From Duganella sp. Leaf126 (lineage in GTDB: Bacteria; Pseudomonadota; Gammaproteobacteria; Burkholderiales; Burkholderiaceae_D), in NCBI RefSeq assembly GCF_001423125.1, contig NZ_LMNW01000031.1, positions 1-42,245 of the forward strand: a stretch of 42,245 nucleotides of DNA, written 5' to 3'. This document shows positions 26,931 to 35,086 of the stretch, piece after piece (the stretch's first letter is position 1; the number at the start of each line of letters is the position of its first letter). Both the position numbers and the translations under genes were made by a program. The notes beneath the pieces were generated by a model. It made no database searches and was not told the origin of the DNA. It saw only the letters and a list, made by a program, of their open reading frames with translations.

Positions 26931-27812
26931 ATGATTAACCGCTTCACCGGTGCTGCCGCAGTTGCCAGCACCATCCTGGCTCGCCAGCCAGCGGCGTGGT
27001 TATCCACCACCCGCATTTCGGCCAAGGGCGTGCTGACCACCGCCCAGCACACCCTGACCATCCTCGGTGTGACTGCCTTGGTCGTGATGGCAGTATTGTT
27101 TGTCCGGCCAGACCTGGCCAGAGCGCTCAGCGACAGCCTGAATCCGGCGCCGGTGGCCGAGCCGGTCACCCTGGTGGCGCCACCGCTGTCGGCGCTGATG
27201 GACGCGCCCGCGCCTGCCCCTGCGGCAGGTGCCGCCTCGCCGTTGTCGGTCGAGGAAAAAGCCTTGCTCGGCACCCAGAAGCAGCAGCGCTGGGTGACCG
27301 ACTGGCTGTCCAAGCGCTACCGCGTGGCCGGCGATGCGACCAATATGCTCGTTTCCACCGCCTACCTGACCGCCCGTGAAATCAAGCTCGACCCGCTGCT
27401 GATCCTGGCCGTGATGGCCATCGAATCGGGCTTCAACCCGTTCGCGGAAAGCCCGATGGGCGCGCAAGGCCTGATGCAGGTGATGTCCAAGGTCCACCAT
27501 GAGCGCTTCCAGGAAATGGGCGGCCTGCAGGCGGCCCTCAACCCGGTTGCCAACATCCGTGTCGGCTCGCTGATCCTCAAGGATTACGTCACCCGTGGCG
27601 GTTCGGTGGAAGCCGGCCTGAAAAGCTACGTCGGCGCAGCCGCCTTTGCCCACGACGACGGCTACGGCGCCAAGGTGCTGGCCGAATACCAGCGCCTCAA
27701 GCAGGTGTCGAGCGGCAAGAAAGTGCCGACCATCACACCGGTCATGGCACAAGCCAAACCGGCGCCGAAGGCCGATGCGCCGGCAAGCGATACGCAGATC
27801 GCCGGCCTCTAA
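26931..27812 (+). CDS. lytic transglycosylase (SLT/GEWL fold), membrane-anchored
   Basis: A 293-residue envelope enzyme that cleaves peptidoglycan between MurNAc and GlcNAc. An N-terminal membrane helix (about 37-62) anchors it, followed by a Pro/Ala linker and a catalytic domain (about 125-250). Catalytic Glu165 sits in LAVMAIESGFNPFAES, followed by PMGAQGLMQVMSK, NPVANIRVGSLIL and LKSYVGAA. The open frame extends upstream to 26700, but the ATG at 26931 has GAGGGGAA just before it. There is no cleavable signal, so the catalytic domain should face the periplasm on its anchor. It stands alone, behind a strong promoter and long leader, and ends in a strong terminator. Confidence 0.93.
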   Translation: MINRFTGAAAVASTILARQPAAWLSTTRISAKGVLTTAQHTLTILGVTALVVMAVLFVRPDLARALSDSLNPAPVAEPVTLVAPPLSALMDAPAPAPAAGAASPLSVEEKALLGTQKQQRWVTDWLSKRYRVAGDATNMLVSTAYLTAREIKLDPLLILAVMAIESGFNPFAESPMGAQGLMQVMSKVHHERFQEMGGLQAALNPVANIRVGSLILKDYVTRGGSVEAGLKSYVGAAAFAHDDGYGAKVLAEYQRLKQVSSGKKVPTITPVMAQAKPAPKADAPASDTQIAGL

Positions 27813-27833
27813 TATATAGAGGGGCGAAAAAAA

Positions 27834-27864
27834 GGCCGGGTTCCGCGAGGAACCCGGCCTTTTT
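27834..27864. terminator. bidirectional terminator between transglycosylase and ABC operon
   Basis: A perfect 11-bp hairpin, GGCCGGGTTCC (27834-27844), loop GCGA, GGAACCCGGCC (27849-27859), with an A-tract before and TTTTT after. It serves the plus-strand transglycosylase and can also end the minus-strand ABC transport operon, whose last stop is at 27878. Confidence 0.93.
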
Positions 27865-27877
27865 CACATTGGCCGCG

Positions 27878-28957
27878 TCAGAATACCCACAGCTTATCGA
27901 CCGGCATCTGCAGCCAGTAACGCCCCGGTTCGAGCCTGGTTTTGGAATAGGCACGCAGTCCGACCGCGCCGCTGTCGGGGGACTTGAACAGGCATTCGAA
28001 GCGGTCGCCCAGGTACATGCAGGTGAGCAGCGGCAGCTCGATGGCATTGTCCGCCGGGGTGGCGCTGATCTTCACTTCTTCCACGCGGATGATGGTGGTC
28101 GGCTCCGCTGCGCCGGTCCCCGCGGTCCCGCGTGCGGTCGCGCTCAGGCGGGCGCCGTTGACGTCGAGCTGCACCTGGCTGCCATGGCGCGCCACGACCT
28201 TGGCCGGCAGCCTGTTGTTACTGCCCATGAATTCGGCGGTAAACAGCGTCTCCGGCGTTTCGTACATGGCCTGCGGCGTGCCCTGCTGCTCGATCTTGCC
28301 ATTGTTGAGCAGCAGGATGCGGTCCGAGATCGCCATCGCTTCGGCCTGGTCGTGGGTCACCATCAGTGCGGACAGGCCGAGGCGCACGATCAGTTCGCGC
28401 AAAAAGGCGCGCGCTTCTTCGCGCAGCTTGGCGTCGAGGTTGGACAAGGGTTCGTCGAGCAAAATCACGGGCGGGTTGTACACGAGCGCGCGGGCAATCG
28501 CCACGCGCTGCTGCTGACCGCCGGACAGCTGGTGCGGGTAGCGCTCGGCCAGGTGGCCCAGGCCCAGGTTCTTGAGCACATCGGCGACCTTGTCGCGGAT
28601 CTCGGCCGCGCCCATCTTGCGCAGCTTGAGGCCGTAGGCCACGTTGTCGAACACGGTCTTGTGCGGCCACAGCGCGTACGACTGGAACACCAGCCCCAGG
28701 TTGCGGTGTTCGGCCGCCAGCTCGCGCTGCCTGGCGCCGTCGTACACGGTGCGCTCGCCGATGGCGATGGTGCCCTGCTTCGGGCTCTCCAGCCCCGCCA
28801 CCGCGCGCAGCAGCGTGGTCTTGCCGCTGCCCGAGGGGCCGAGCAGCGCCACCACCTCGCCTTTTTGCAGGTGCATCGAGACACCCTTGAGGATGGGATT
28901 GGCGCTGGCGCCGGTGCCGTAGTCGAGGTGCAGATCGTTGACGGTCAGTTCATTCAT
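27878..28957 (-). CDS. ABC transporter ATP-binding protein (FbpC/AfuC/PotA-like)
   Basis: A 359-residue ATPase with Walker A GPSGSGKTT (about 42), Q-loop VFQSYALWPH, signature LSGGQQQR, Walker B VILLDEPLSNLD and the MVTHD switch His. A TOBE regulatory domain follows (about 240-359). It would energise the permease encoded just upstream. The frame is open to 29002; I chose the ATG at 28957 (MNELTVNDLHLDYG), although ATG 28975 is possible. It is the last gene of a minus-strand transport operon and ends 14 bases before a bidirectional terminator. The family is often labelled iron(III), but the paired binding protein argues against iron. Confidence 0.93.
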   Translation of the reverse strand: MNELTVNDLHLDYGTGASANPILKGVSMHLQKGEVVALLGPSGSGKTTLLRAVAGLESPKQGTIAIGERTVYDGARQRELAAEHRNLGLVFQSYALWPHKTVFDNVAYGLKLRKMGAAEIRDKVADVLKNLGLGHLAERYPHQLSGGQQQRVAIARALVYNPPVILLDEPLSNLDAKLREEARAFLRELIVRLGLSALMVTHDQAEAMAISDRILLLNNGKIEQQGTPQAMYETPETLFTAEFMGSNNRLPAKVVARHGSQVQLDVNGARLSATARGTAGTGAAEPTTIIRVEEVKISATPADNAIELPLLTCMYLGDRFECLFKSPDSGAVGLRAYSKTRLEPGRYWLQMPVDKLWVF

Positions 28958-29015
28958 GGTCAGGTCTCGTTTCATATTGTTGTAGACAGGCGTGTGTTGC
29001 ACTTGGTGGTGTGAC

Positions 29016-30797
29016 CTAGTTGTGTAACTTCACGCCGAAGCGCAGCGCCACACCGAGGCCGACGGCCACCAGCGAGATATTGATGAACGATAGCGCCGCC
29101 ACCAGGTCGGTGGAACCGGACGCCCACAGCGACACCAGCATCGCGCCGATCACTTCGGTCCCCGGCGACAGCAGGTACACGCCGGTCGAATATTCGCGCT
29201 CGAAGATCAGGAACACCATCAGCCAGGCGCCCAGCAGGCCGTATTTGATCAGCGGCAGCGTGACATGGCGCGAAACCTGGCCGCGGCTCGCGCCCACCGC
29301 GCGCGCCGCTTCTTCCAGTTCCGGCCCCACCTGCAGCAGCGCGGTGGAGATCAGGCGCATGCCGTAGGCCAGCCAGACCACCGAATAGGCCAGCCACAGG
29401 GCGAAGATGGTCGAGCGCAGCGAGCGCAGCACGGGGATCGCGTTTTCGCTGAGCCACAGCGCCACGCCGTTGTCCACGCCCTGCAACATGCCGTCGAGCC
29501 AGTTCGGCACGAACAGGAACACCCACAGGAACGACAGGCCGGCCAGCAGGCCCGGTACGGCGCGCGGCACCAGCACGCTGTAGTCGAGGAAGCGGCTGAT
29601 CATGTCCGGCTTGCGGTGCATGGCCAGCGCGATGGCGCTGTAGCAGATCACGGCCAGGGCGCCGCCGATCACGCCGATCAGGATGGTGTTGACGATGCCG
29701 CGCACCAGCGACGGCTGCTCGAAGATTTCACGGAAGTGCTGCAAGGTCAGCACGTCGGCCAGGTGCACGCCCTCGCCCCAGTACGCCACGAACGAGCGCA
29801 GCACGATGCCCGACAGCGGCATGATGATGGTAAACATCAGCCAGCCGAAGATCAGCGCGAACGCCAGCCATTTCCACTGCCCCAGCGGCATGGCTTTCGA
29901 GCGCGCGCCCTTGCCCTTGATCGAGACGAACTTGTTGGCCGACTTGAGCAGCCAGCGCTGCAGCATCACCAGCGGGAAGGTCACCATCACCAGGCACACG
30001 GCCACCGCCGCCATCAGGTGGTACGACGGCGTGCCGAGCTTGTTGGTCAGCTTGTACAGGTAGGTGGCCAGCACCATGTGGCCTTCCGGATCGCCGAGCA
30101 CCAGCACCAGGCCGAACACCTCGAAGCCGAGGAACATCACCAGCACGCCGGCATAGGCCAGCGCCGGCGTGATCATCGGCAGCGAGACGCCGAACATCAC
30201 CTGCAGCGGCGAGGCGCCGGCCACGCGGGCCGCTTCCTCGACGTCCGAACCGAGGCTCTTGAGCGCCGACGACGCGTACAGGTACACGTGCGGCACGTGG
30301 GTCAGGCCGGCGATGATGACGATGCTGGTAAACGAGTAGATATTCCACGGCACAAAGCCCAGCAGGTCCTTGGCCCAGATCGAGTAGAAGCCCACCGGGC
30401 CCATCGCCACCACATAGCCGAAGCCCATCACCATCGGCGAGACGAAGATCGGCACCAGCAGCACCGGCGCGATGAAGCTCTTGCCCGGCAGGTCGGTGCG
30501 GATCATCAGAAAGGCCAGCATGGCGCCGAGCGGCACGGCGATCGCCGTCAGGCCCAGCGCCAGGTACAGTGCGTTCCAGGCAGCGGACGAGAAATCGGGA
30601 TCGTCGAAAATGAAGTGGTAAGCATCGAGGCCGAACTGCTTGGCCGGCATGAAGAACGGCGCGGTCAGAAAGCTCTGGTAGAAGATCAGGAACAGCGGCA
30701 GGAAGATGGCGGTGGCAGCGAGCACCACGACCAGGCCACGCAGCCAGTTGATGCGCTGGCCGCGCCGGCCGCTGCCGGGAAGAGCGAGAGTTTGCAT
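29016..30797 (-). CDS. ABC transporter permease, fused two-domain (FbpB/AfuB-like)
   Basis: A 593-residue inner-membrane protein with about twelve helices, made of two fused permease halves. Each half carries an EAA-type loop that docks the ATPase: EEAARVAGASPLQVMFGVSL near residue 210 and EEAARAVGASRGQVSRHVTL near 490. The first helix follows residue 28. The ATG at 30797 is preferred to an upstream GTG-type extension. It lies between the binding-protein gene (87 bases upstream, across a strong hairpin) and the ATPase gene (58 bases downstream). Confidence 0.93.
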   Translation of the reverse strand: MQTLALPGSGRRGQRINWLRGLVVVLAATAIFLPLFLIFYQSFLTAPFFMPAKQFGLDAYHFIFDDPDFSSAAWNALYLALGLTAIAVPLGAMLAFLMIRTDLPGKSFIAPVLLVPIFVSPMVMGFGYVVAMGPVGFYSIWAKDLLGFVPWNIYSFTSIVIIAGLTHVPHVYLYASSALKSLGSDVEEAARVAGASPLQVMFGVSLPMITPALAYAGVLVMFLGFEVFGLVLVLGDPEGHMVLATYLYKLTNKLGTPSYHLMAAVAVCLVMVTFPLVMLQRWLLKSANKFVSIKGKGARSKAMPLGQWKWLAFALIFGWLMFTIIMPLSGIVLRSFVAYWGEGVHLADVLTLQHFREIFEQPSLVRGIVNTILIGVIGGALAVICYSAIALAMHRKPDMISRFLDYSVLVPRAVPGLLAGLSFLWVFLFVPNWLDGMLQGVDNGVALWLSENAIPVLRSLRSTIFALWLAYSVVWLAYGMRLISTALLQVGPELEEAARAVGASRGQVSRHVTLPLIKYGLLGAWLMVFLIFEREYSTGVYLLSPGTEVIGAMLVSLWASGSTDLVAALSFINISLVAVGLGVALRFGVKLHN

Positions 30798-30828
30798 GAG
30801 AAGATCCGTTGTAAGGGCGTGCGCAGGC

Positions 30829-30853
30829 CCCACCGTGCAGACTGCACGGTGGG
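30829..30853. other. intercistronic hairpin between binding-protein and permease genes
   Basis: CCCACCGTGCA (30829-30839) and TGCACGGTGGG (30843-30853) form a perfect 11-bp stem with a three-base loop and no T-tract in the direction of transcription. Hairpins after a binding-protein gene commonly protect its mRNA, so that the receptor is made in excess over the membrane components. Confidence 0.7.
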
Positions 30854-30884
30854 TGGTGGTCGGGGGACTACCGGAACGGGCGGC

Positions 30885-31976
30885 TTACTTCTTGCCCGCC
30901 GTTTCCTTCCACTGCTTCAGGAACGCCATGCGCTTGGCCGGGGCCAGGTATTCGAGCACGCTCGGGGCCACCGGCACCGGCTTGACATTGTCCTTGCCCA
31001 CCTGCTTGATCAGGGCGGCCGACGTGGCTTCGCCGGTGACGTCGTCGCGGATCGCGAACAGCTTCGATTCGTTGGCGATGATGTTCTGCGCACGCTGCGA
31101 CAGCATGTAGTCGAGCCACAGCTTGGCGGCGTTCGGGTTCTTCGCGCCCTTGTTGATGAACAGGATGCGCGAGAGCACCAGCGTGTAATCCTTCGGCATC
31201 ACCACGCCGATCGACGGATCGGTCTTGGCGCGCACCAGCGCATACGAGCCGATGATGTTATAGCCGATCAGGTTTTCACCGGACGAGATGCGTTCCATCA
31301 TCGTGCCGGTGGACGACTGCACGCGCACCCTGGCCGCACCGAAGCCGGCCAGCAGGTCGGCAAACCTCGGATTGTTGCGCGCGTCCTGCGTCATCAGCAT
31401 GAAGCCCACGCCCGATTTTTCGATGTCGTAGGTGGTGACCTTGTCCTTGAACTTCGGCTGCAGGATCAGCTTGGCGAAGTCGGCATGATTCTGCGGCACT
31501 TCCTTGGCGTCGAGCAGGCGCTTGTTGTAGACGATGGCGGCCGGCTCGAACGTGGTGCCATACGCCTGGTCTTCCCAGATCGACCAGGTTGGCAGCTTGG
31601 CGCTCTCCACCGACTTGTATTTCATCGCGTAGCCGTCCGACGCCAGCCGCATCTGCAGGTCCATCGCCGACGACCACACGGCATCGGCGGTATTGCCGCC
31701 GGCCGCCACTTCGGAGATGAAGCGGTTATAGACTTCGGTGGAATTCATGTCGTTGTATTCGACCGAGATGCCGGGGTACAGCACGCCGAAGTCCTTGATC
31801 AGCGGCTGGGTGGCCTTGCTGTCGGTGGCGCCGTATACCACCAGCTTCTTTTCCTTCTTGGCGCCGTCGATGATCTTCTGGTAATCGGCCGGATAGCCGG
31901 CCGGCACCTGCGCCAGCGCGCCGGTGGCGATCAGCATCAGGGTGGCGCAGGCAGCGATGGTGGTCTTGGGTTTCAT
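30885..31976 (-). CDS. ABC transporter substrate-binding protein (family 1, FbpA/AfuA-like fold)
   Basis: A 363-residue periplasmic receptor. The signal peptide ends LIATGALA at 22. The mature protein has the two-lobe type II fold: KKLVVYGATDSKATQPLIKDF at the start, TADAVWSSAMDLQ, then GTTFEPAAIVYNKRLL, and NKGAKNPNAAKLWLDYMLS. In iron-binding FbpA a tandem Tyr pair in an INHYY-type segment holds the metal. The matching place here seems to read NIIGSYALVR, with only one Tyr, which suggests a non-iron ligand. By analogy with AfuA-type receptors and the TctDE setting, an organic or phosphorylated anion is more likely; this is inference. It is the third gene of the operon. Confidence 0.9.
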   Translation of the reverse strand: MKPKTTIAACATLMLIATGALAQVPAGYPADYQKIIDGAKKEKKLVVYGATDSKATQPLIKDFGVLYPGISVEYNDMNSTEVYNRFISEVAAGGNTADAVWSSAMDLQMRLASDGYAMKYKSVESAKLPTWSIWEDQAYGTTFEPAAIVYNKRLLDAKEVPQNHADFAKLILQPKFKDKVTTYDIEKSGVGFMLMTQDARNNPRFADLLAGFGAARVRVQSSTGTMMERISSGENLIGYNIIGSYALVRAKTDPSIGVVMPKDYTLVLSRILFINKGAKNPNAAKLWLDYMLSQRAQNIIANESKLFAIRDDVTGEATSAALIKQVGKDNVKPVPVAPSVLEYLAPAKRMAFLKQWKETAGKK

Positions 31977-32027
31977 GCGAGGTCTCCGTTATGATGGTGG
32001 TGATCGAAACTGTTTATTCTGTTTTTT

Positions 32028-33041
32028 CTAGCGCACCAGGCCGAATTCGGCGGCGCGTTTGCCGTATTCGTCCACGGCCTTGCTGACATACGCCTTGAGG
32101 GCGTCGCCGGTCAGCGCAAACGGGTACAGCCCCGCCTCGGCGCGCAGCTGGGCGAACTGCGGGGTGGCCAGCATGCGGTCGAACGCACCGACCCATCGGC
32201 GATACTCGGCCTCGGGCACCTGGGGGCCCATCCACACGCCGCGGATTACCGGCCACACCACGTCCACGCCCTGCTCGCGCGCAGTCGGCACCTTGGACAG
32301 CACCCCGGGCAGGCGCTGCGGCGCCAGCACTGCCAGCACCCGGGTATTGGCCTCGGCCGCATACAGCACCGCTTCGCTGGCGTCGCCGGACACTGCCTGC
32401 ACATAATTGGCCTGCATGGCGGTGAATGCTTCGCCGCCGCCTTCGAGCGCCACGAAGCGCAGCACCTTGGGATCGATGCCGGCGCTCCTGGCCAACAGCG
32501 CCATCTTGAACCAGTCCTGGCTGCCGGCCGTGCCGGAAAAGCCGAACAGCACTTTTTCCGGATGACGCTTGAGCGCCGCCAGCAGGTCGCCCAGGTTCTT
32601 GTACGGCGAGCTGGCGGGCACCGCGACCATGCCGTAGTCGGTCCCCAGCGCCGCCACCCAGCGCACATCGCCCACCTTGGCCTTGCCCAACTTGCCTTCG
32701 GCCAGGTACAGCAGCGAGCCGCCGGAAAACGCCACCAGCGTATTGGGCTTGGCGCGCGGCTGCGCCACCAGCGAGTTCCAGGCCACCGCACCGATCCCGC
32801 CGGGCAGGTAGCGGATGCTCATCCCGGACGGCGCCGGCTGAACGCCGTGCCCTCCCGCATCGAGCTGCTGCAAGCCTTTGCGGGCCAGCTTGCAGGTCAC
32901 ATCCATGGCGCCGCCAGGCTTGGATGGCACGATGCATTCGAGACTGGCCGCCAGGGCGGAGCTGCTCACTGCACTGCCGGCGGCAAGTGCGGCGCACAGC
33001 GCCGGCACGGCAGCAACGACGATGGACCTGTTCTTCTTCAT
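32028..33041 (-). CDS. Bug/TctC-family tripartite tricarboxylate receptor (orphan)
   Basis: A 337-residue periplasmic receptor with signal peptide (MKKNRSIVVAAVPALCAALA, cleavage near 31). Family features include ECIVPSKPGGAMDVTCKL at the start, YLPGGIGAVAWNSLVAQP, a GFSGTAGSQDWFKMALL segment, FVALEGGGEAFTAMQANYVQAVSG, and VVWPVIRGVWMGPQVPEAE. These receptors bind carboxylates between two lobes. The membrane partners TctA and TctB are absent; instead the gene sits between a porin gene and an ABC system, divergent from tctD-tctE. In Bordetella BctC, a relative, the receptor takes part in signalling with the BctE kinase, so this one may serve as the ligand sensor for the neighbouring TctE. That role is inferred. 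Confidence 0.9.
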   Translation of the reverse strand: MKKNRSIVVAAVPALCAALAAGSAVSSSALAASLECIVPSKPGGAMDVTCKLARKGLQQLDAGGHGVQPAPSGMSIRYLPGGIGAVAWNSLVAQPRAKPNTLVAFSGGSLLYLAEGKLGKAKVGDVRWVAALGTDYGMVAVPASSPYKNLGDLLAALKRHPEKVLFGFSGTAGSQDWFKMALLARSAGIDPKVLRFVALEGGGEAFTAMQANYVQAVSGDASEAVLYAAEANTRVLAVLAPQRLPGVLSKVPTAREQGVDVVWPVIRGVWMGPQVPEAEYRRWVGAFDRMLATPQFAQLRAEAGLYPFALTGDALKAYVSKAVDEYGKRAAEFGLVR

Positions 33042-33071
33042 GGGACGTGCTCTCCGGGCTGGCGCCAGGTA

Positions 33072-34175
33072 CTAGAAGCGGTGCTGCATGCCGACGGTGA
33101 GGCCGCGCTGGGTGCTGGCATAGCCGGCGTCGTCGCGCGAGAGGCCCGTCAGCTGGCCGTTCTTGGCCTTGGCGTAGGCGGCCGAGACATGCAGGTCGGT
33201 GCGCTTGGACAGCGCATACCGGTACCGCGCCACGTACATGGTGGGGTCGGCGTCGCGGCCGGCGGCCACGTTCTTGACGTCGATATGGTACACGGCGCCG
33301 GTCAGGGTGGTCACTTCGTTGGCCTTGTAGGCCACGCCGCCCCAGGTGGTGGTCGCTTCGACATCGGCCGTCAGCGCGCGGCCGGCACGCAAGTTGTAAT
33401 CGCGGTGCACGGCCCAGAATTTGAGCGGACCGCTTTCCACCATCGCGCCCACGTGCCACACGGTGTTTTCGTCGCGGTTGCCGGTGGCGGCCACGGTGTT
33501 GCCGTTGTTGCGCTCCCAGGTGGCCATGAAGTTGGCGGTGGCCGAACCGAGCGGCAGCTTGTAGGCGCCGGTCACGCCGGTCTTGGCGCTGTCCGCGGTG
33601 CTGCCGGCCTGCTCGCCCAGCGCATAATTGGCGCCGAAGCGGAAGTTACCGAACGTGCCCGCGTACTTGATGATGTTGTCGTAGCCGGTGGTAAAACCGT
33701 ACTTGCTCGGTCCCGTGGCCGGACCGGAGGTGGCCCACGAATAGTATGGTGCAAAGCCCATCGGGTCGTAGGCGATCACGGTGTCGTACACGCTGGTAAA
33801 TGAGCGGCCGATGATGACGCGGCCGAAGGCGCCGTCCAGGCCCACGTAAGCCTGGCGGCGGAACAGCGCGCCGTCCTGGCCGCCGCTGTCCATCAGGATG
33901 CCGCCTTCGAGGTTGAACACGGCTTTCAGGCCGCCGCCCAGGTCTTCGCTGCCGCGAAAGCCCCAGCGCGACGTGTTCATGCCGCCGGAAATGGCCCGGG
34001 TCACGCTGCTGCCGTCAGCGGCGGCGTGGTTCAGGCTTTCAACGCCCACGTCGAGCAGGCCGTAGAACTGCACGTTGGACTGGGCGCTGGCAGTGGTGGC
34101 CGCGGTGGCAACGGCAGCGCCGAACACGGTGGCCAGCGCGCGCCGGATCGCCGTGCGGGTAGGTGGATATTGCAT
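33072..34175 (-). CDS. Gram-negative porin
   Basis: A 367-residue outer-membrane protein of the betaproteobacterial porin family. A signal peptide ends TTASAQ near 31. The mature start SNVQFYGLLDVGVESLNH is the first beta strand, followed by SRWGFRGSEDLGGGLKAVF, then FRRQAYVGLDGAFGRVIIGR, and the usual end RGLTVGMQHRF with terminal Phe for outer-membrane assembly. It is the first gene of the transport operon, so it probably provides outer-membrane passage for the same substrate. Transcription starts in the 205-bp gap shared with tctD, where phased CTTTCA repeats may bind the regulator. Confidence 0.95.
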   Translation of the reverse strand: MQYPPTRTAIRRALATVFGAAVATAATTASAQSNVQFYGLLDVGVESLNHAAADGSSVTRAISGGMNTSRWGFRGSEDLGGGLKAVFNLEGGILMDSGGQDGALFRRQAYVGLDGAFGRVIIGRSFTSVYDTVIAYDPMGFAPYYSWATSGPATGPSKYGFTTGYDNIIKYAGTFGNFRFGANYALGEQAGSTADSAKTGVTGAYKLPLGSATANFMATWERNNGNTVAATGNRDENTVWHVGAMVESGPLKFWAVHRDYNLRAGRALTADVEATTTWGGVAYKANEVTTLTGAVYHIDVKNVAAGRDADPTMYVARYRYALSKRTDLHVSAAYAKAKNGQLTGLSRDDAGYASTQRGLTVGMQHRF

Positions 34176-34248
34176 GGTCTGTCTCCATCGATATAATTAT
34201 TGGTGATGTCAGTTATATGCATCTGGCAGCCACTATAGGTTTTGCTTC

Positions 34249-34265
34249 CTTTCAAATAGCTTTCA
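34249..34265. promoter_or_regulatory. candidate TctD operator (11-bp phased direct repeat)
   Basis: CTTTCA occurs at 34249-34254 and 34260-34265, exactly 11 bp apart, in the porin/tctD divergent gap. OmpR-family regulators bind tandem half-sites with 10-11 bp spacing on one DNA face. The sequence itself is not a known motif to me. Confidence 0.4.
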
Positions 34266-34380
34266 GTGTTGCAAGATCATCACAACTGACCGCGCATGCG
34301 CCGATTCGCGTCCGCCCCTATCTTTTTAATCCGCGCCCGACGATGATGTCGGCCACCCCAGAACATTCATCACCGAGATC

Positions 34381-35073
34381 ATGCGCATACTGCTCGTGGA
34401 AGACCACACCGAACTGTCGCACTGGCTGGCCAAGGCCCTGCGCGACGCCAACCTCACCGTCGAATGCGCCGACAACGGCGCCGACGCCGACGCCCTGCTG
34501 CACACCCAGGACTATGCGCTGGTGATCCTGGACCTGACCCTGCCGCGCATGGACGGCCTGGACGTGCTCAGGCGCCTGCGCGCGCGACCGGCGCCGCGCG
34601 GCCAGACACCGGTGATGATCCTGACTGCGCGCGGCGGGCTCGACGACAAGGTGCAGGGCCTGAACCTGGGCGCCGACGATTACCTGCCCAAGCCGTTCGA
34701 ACTGGCCGAACTCGAAGCGCGCGTGAAAGCGCTGCTGCGCCGGCGCATCGGCAGCGAGGCGCTGGTGTACAGCTGCGGCGCGCTGGCGTTCGACACCGTC
34801 ACCCGCCTGTTCAGCTATGGCGGCGCGCCGCTGGCGCTGACGCCGCGCGAACACGCGGTGCTGGAAACCCTGATCACCCGCACCGGCGCTGCCGTCTCCA
34901 AGGAAAAGCTGTTCCGCGAAGTGTTCGCGCTGGCCGACGACGCCAACCTCGACGCGATCGAGCTGTACATCCACCGGGTGCGCAAGAAGCTCGACGTGGC
35001 CATGCCCGACGCCGCCGTGATCACCACGCTGCGCGGCATCGGCTACCTGCTGCAGCCGAAACCGGCGTCCTGA
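34381..35073 (+). CDS. tctD: OmpR-family response regulator, TctD-like
   Basis: A 230-residue regulator. The receiver (1-115) has Glu7/Asp8, phospho-acceptor Asp51 (LVILDLTLPRMDG), the Thr of MILTARG and the Lys of YLPKPF. A winged helix-turn-helix follows (about 130-225), with LTPREHAVLETLITRTG, then AIELYIHRVRKKL and TLRGIGYLL. TctD-like regulators control carboxylate uptake. It starts 13 bases before the kinase gene on the same strand and is divergent from a five-gene transport operon, its likely target. The gene symbol reflects family resemblance. Confidence 0.9.
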   Translation: MRILLVEDHTELSHWLAKALRDANLTVECADNGADADALLHTQDYALVILDLTLPRMDGLDVLRRLRARPAPRGQTPVMILTARGGLDDKVQGLNLGADDYLPKPFELAELEARVKALLRRRIGSEALVYSCGALAFDTVTRLFSYGGAPLALTPREHAVLETLITRTGAAVSKEKLFREVFALADDANLDAIELYIHRVRKKLDVAMPDAAVITTLRGIGYLLQPKPAS

Positions 35074-35086
35074 AACGGCGCCGGCC

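Noticed and set aside
29265..31994. A 909-codon plus-strand frame opposite the ABC permease and receptor genes
   Set aside because: His/Gln/Arg-rich antisense artefact; the minus strand encodes recognisable transport proteins.
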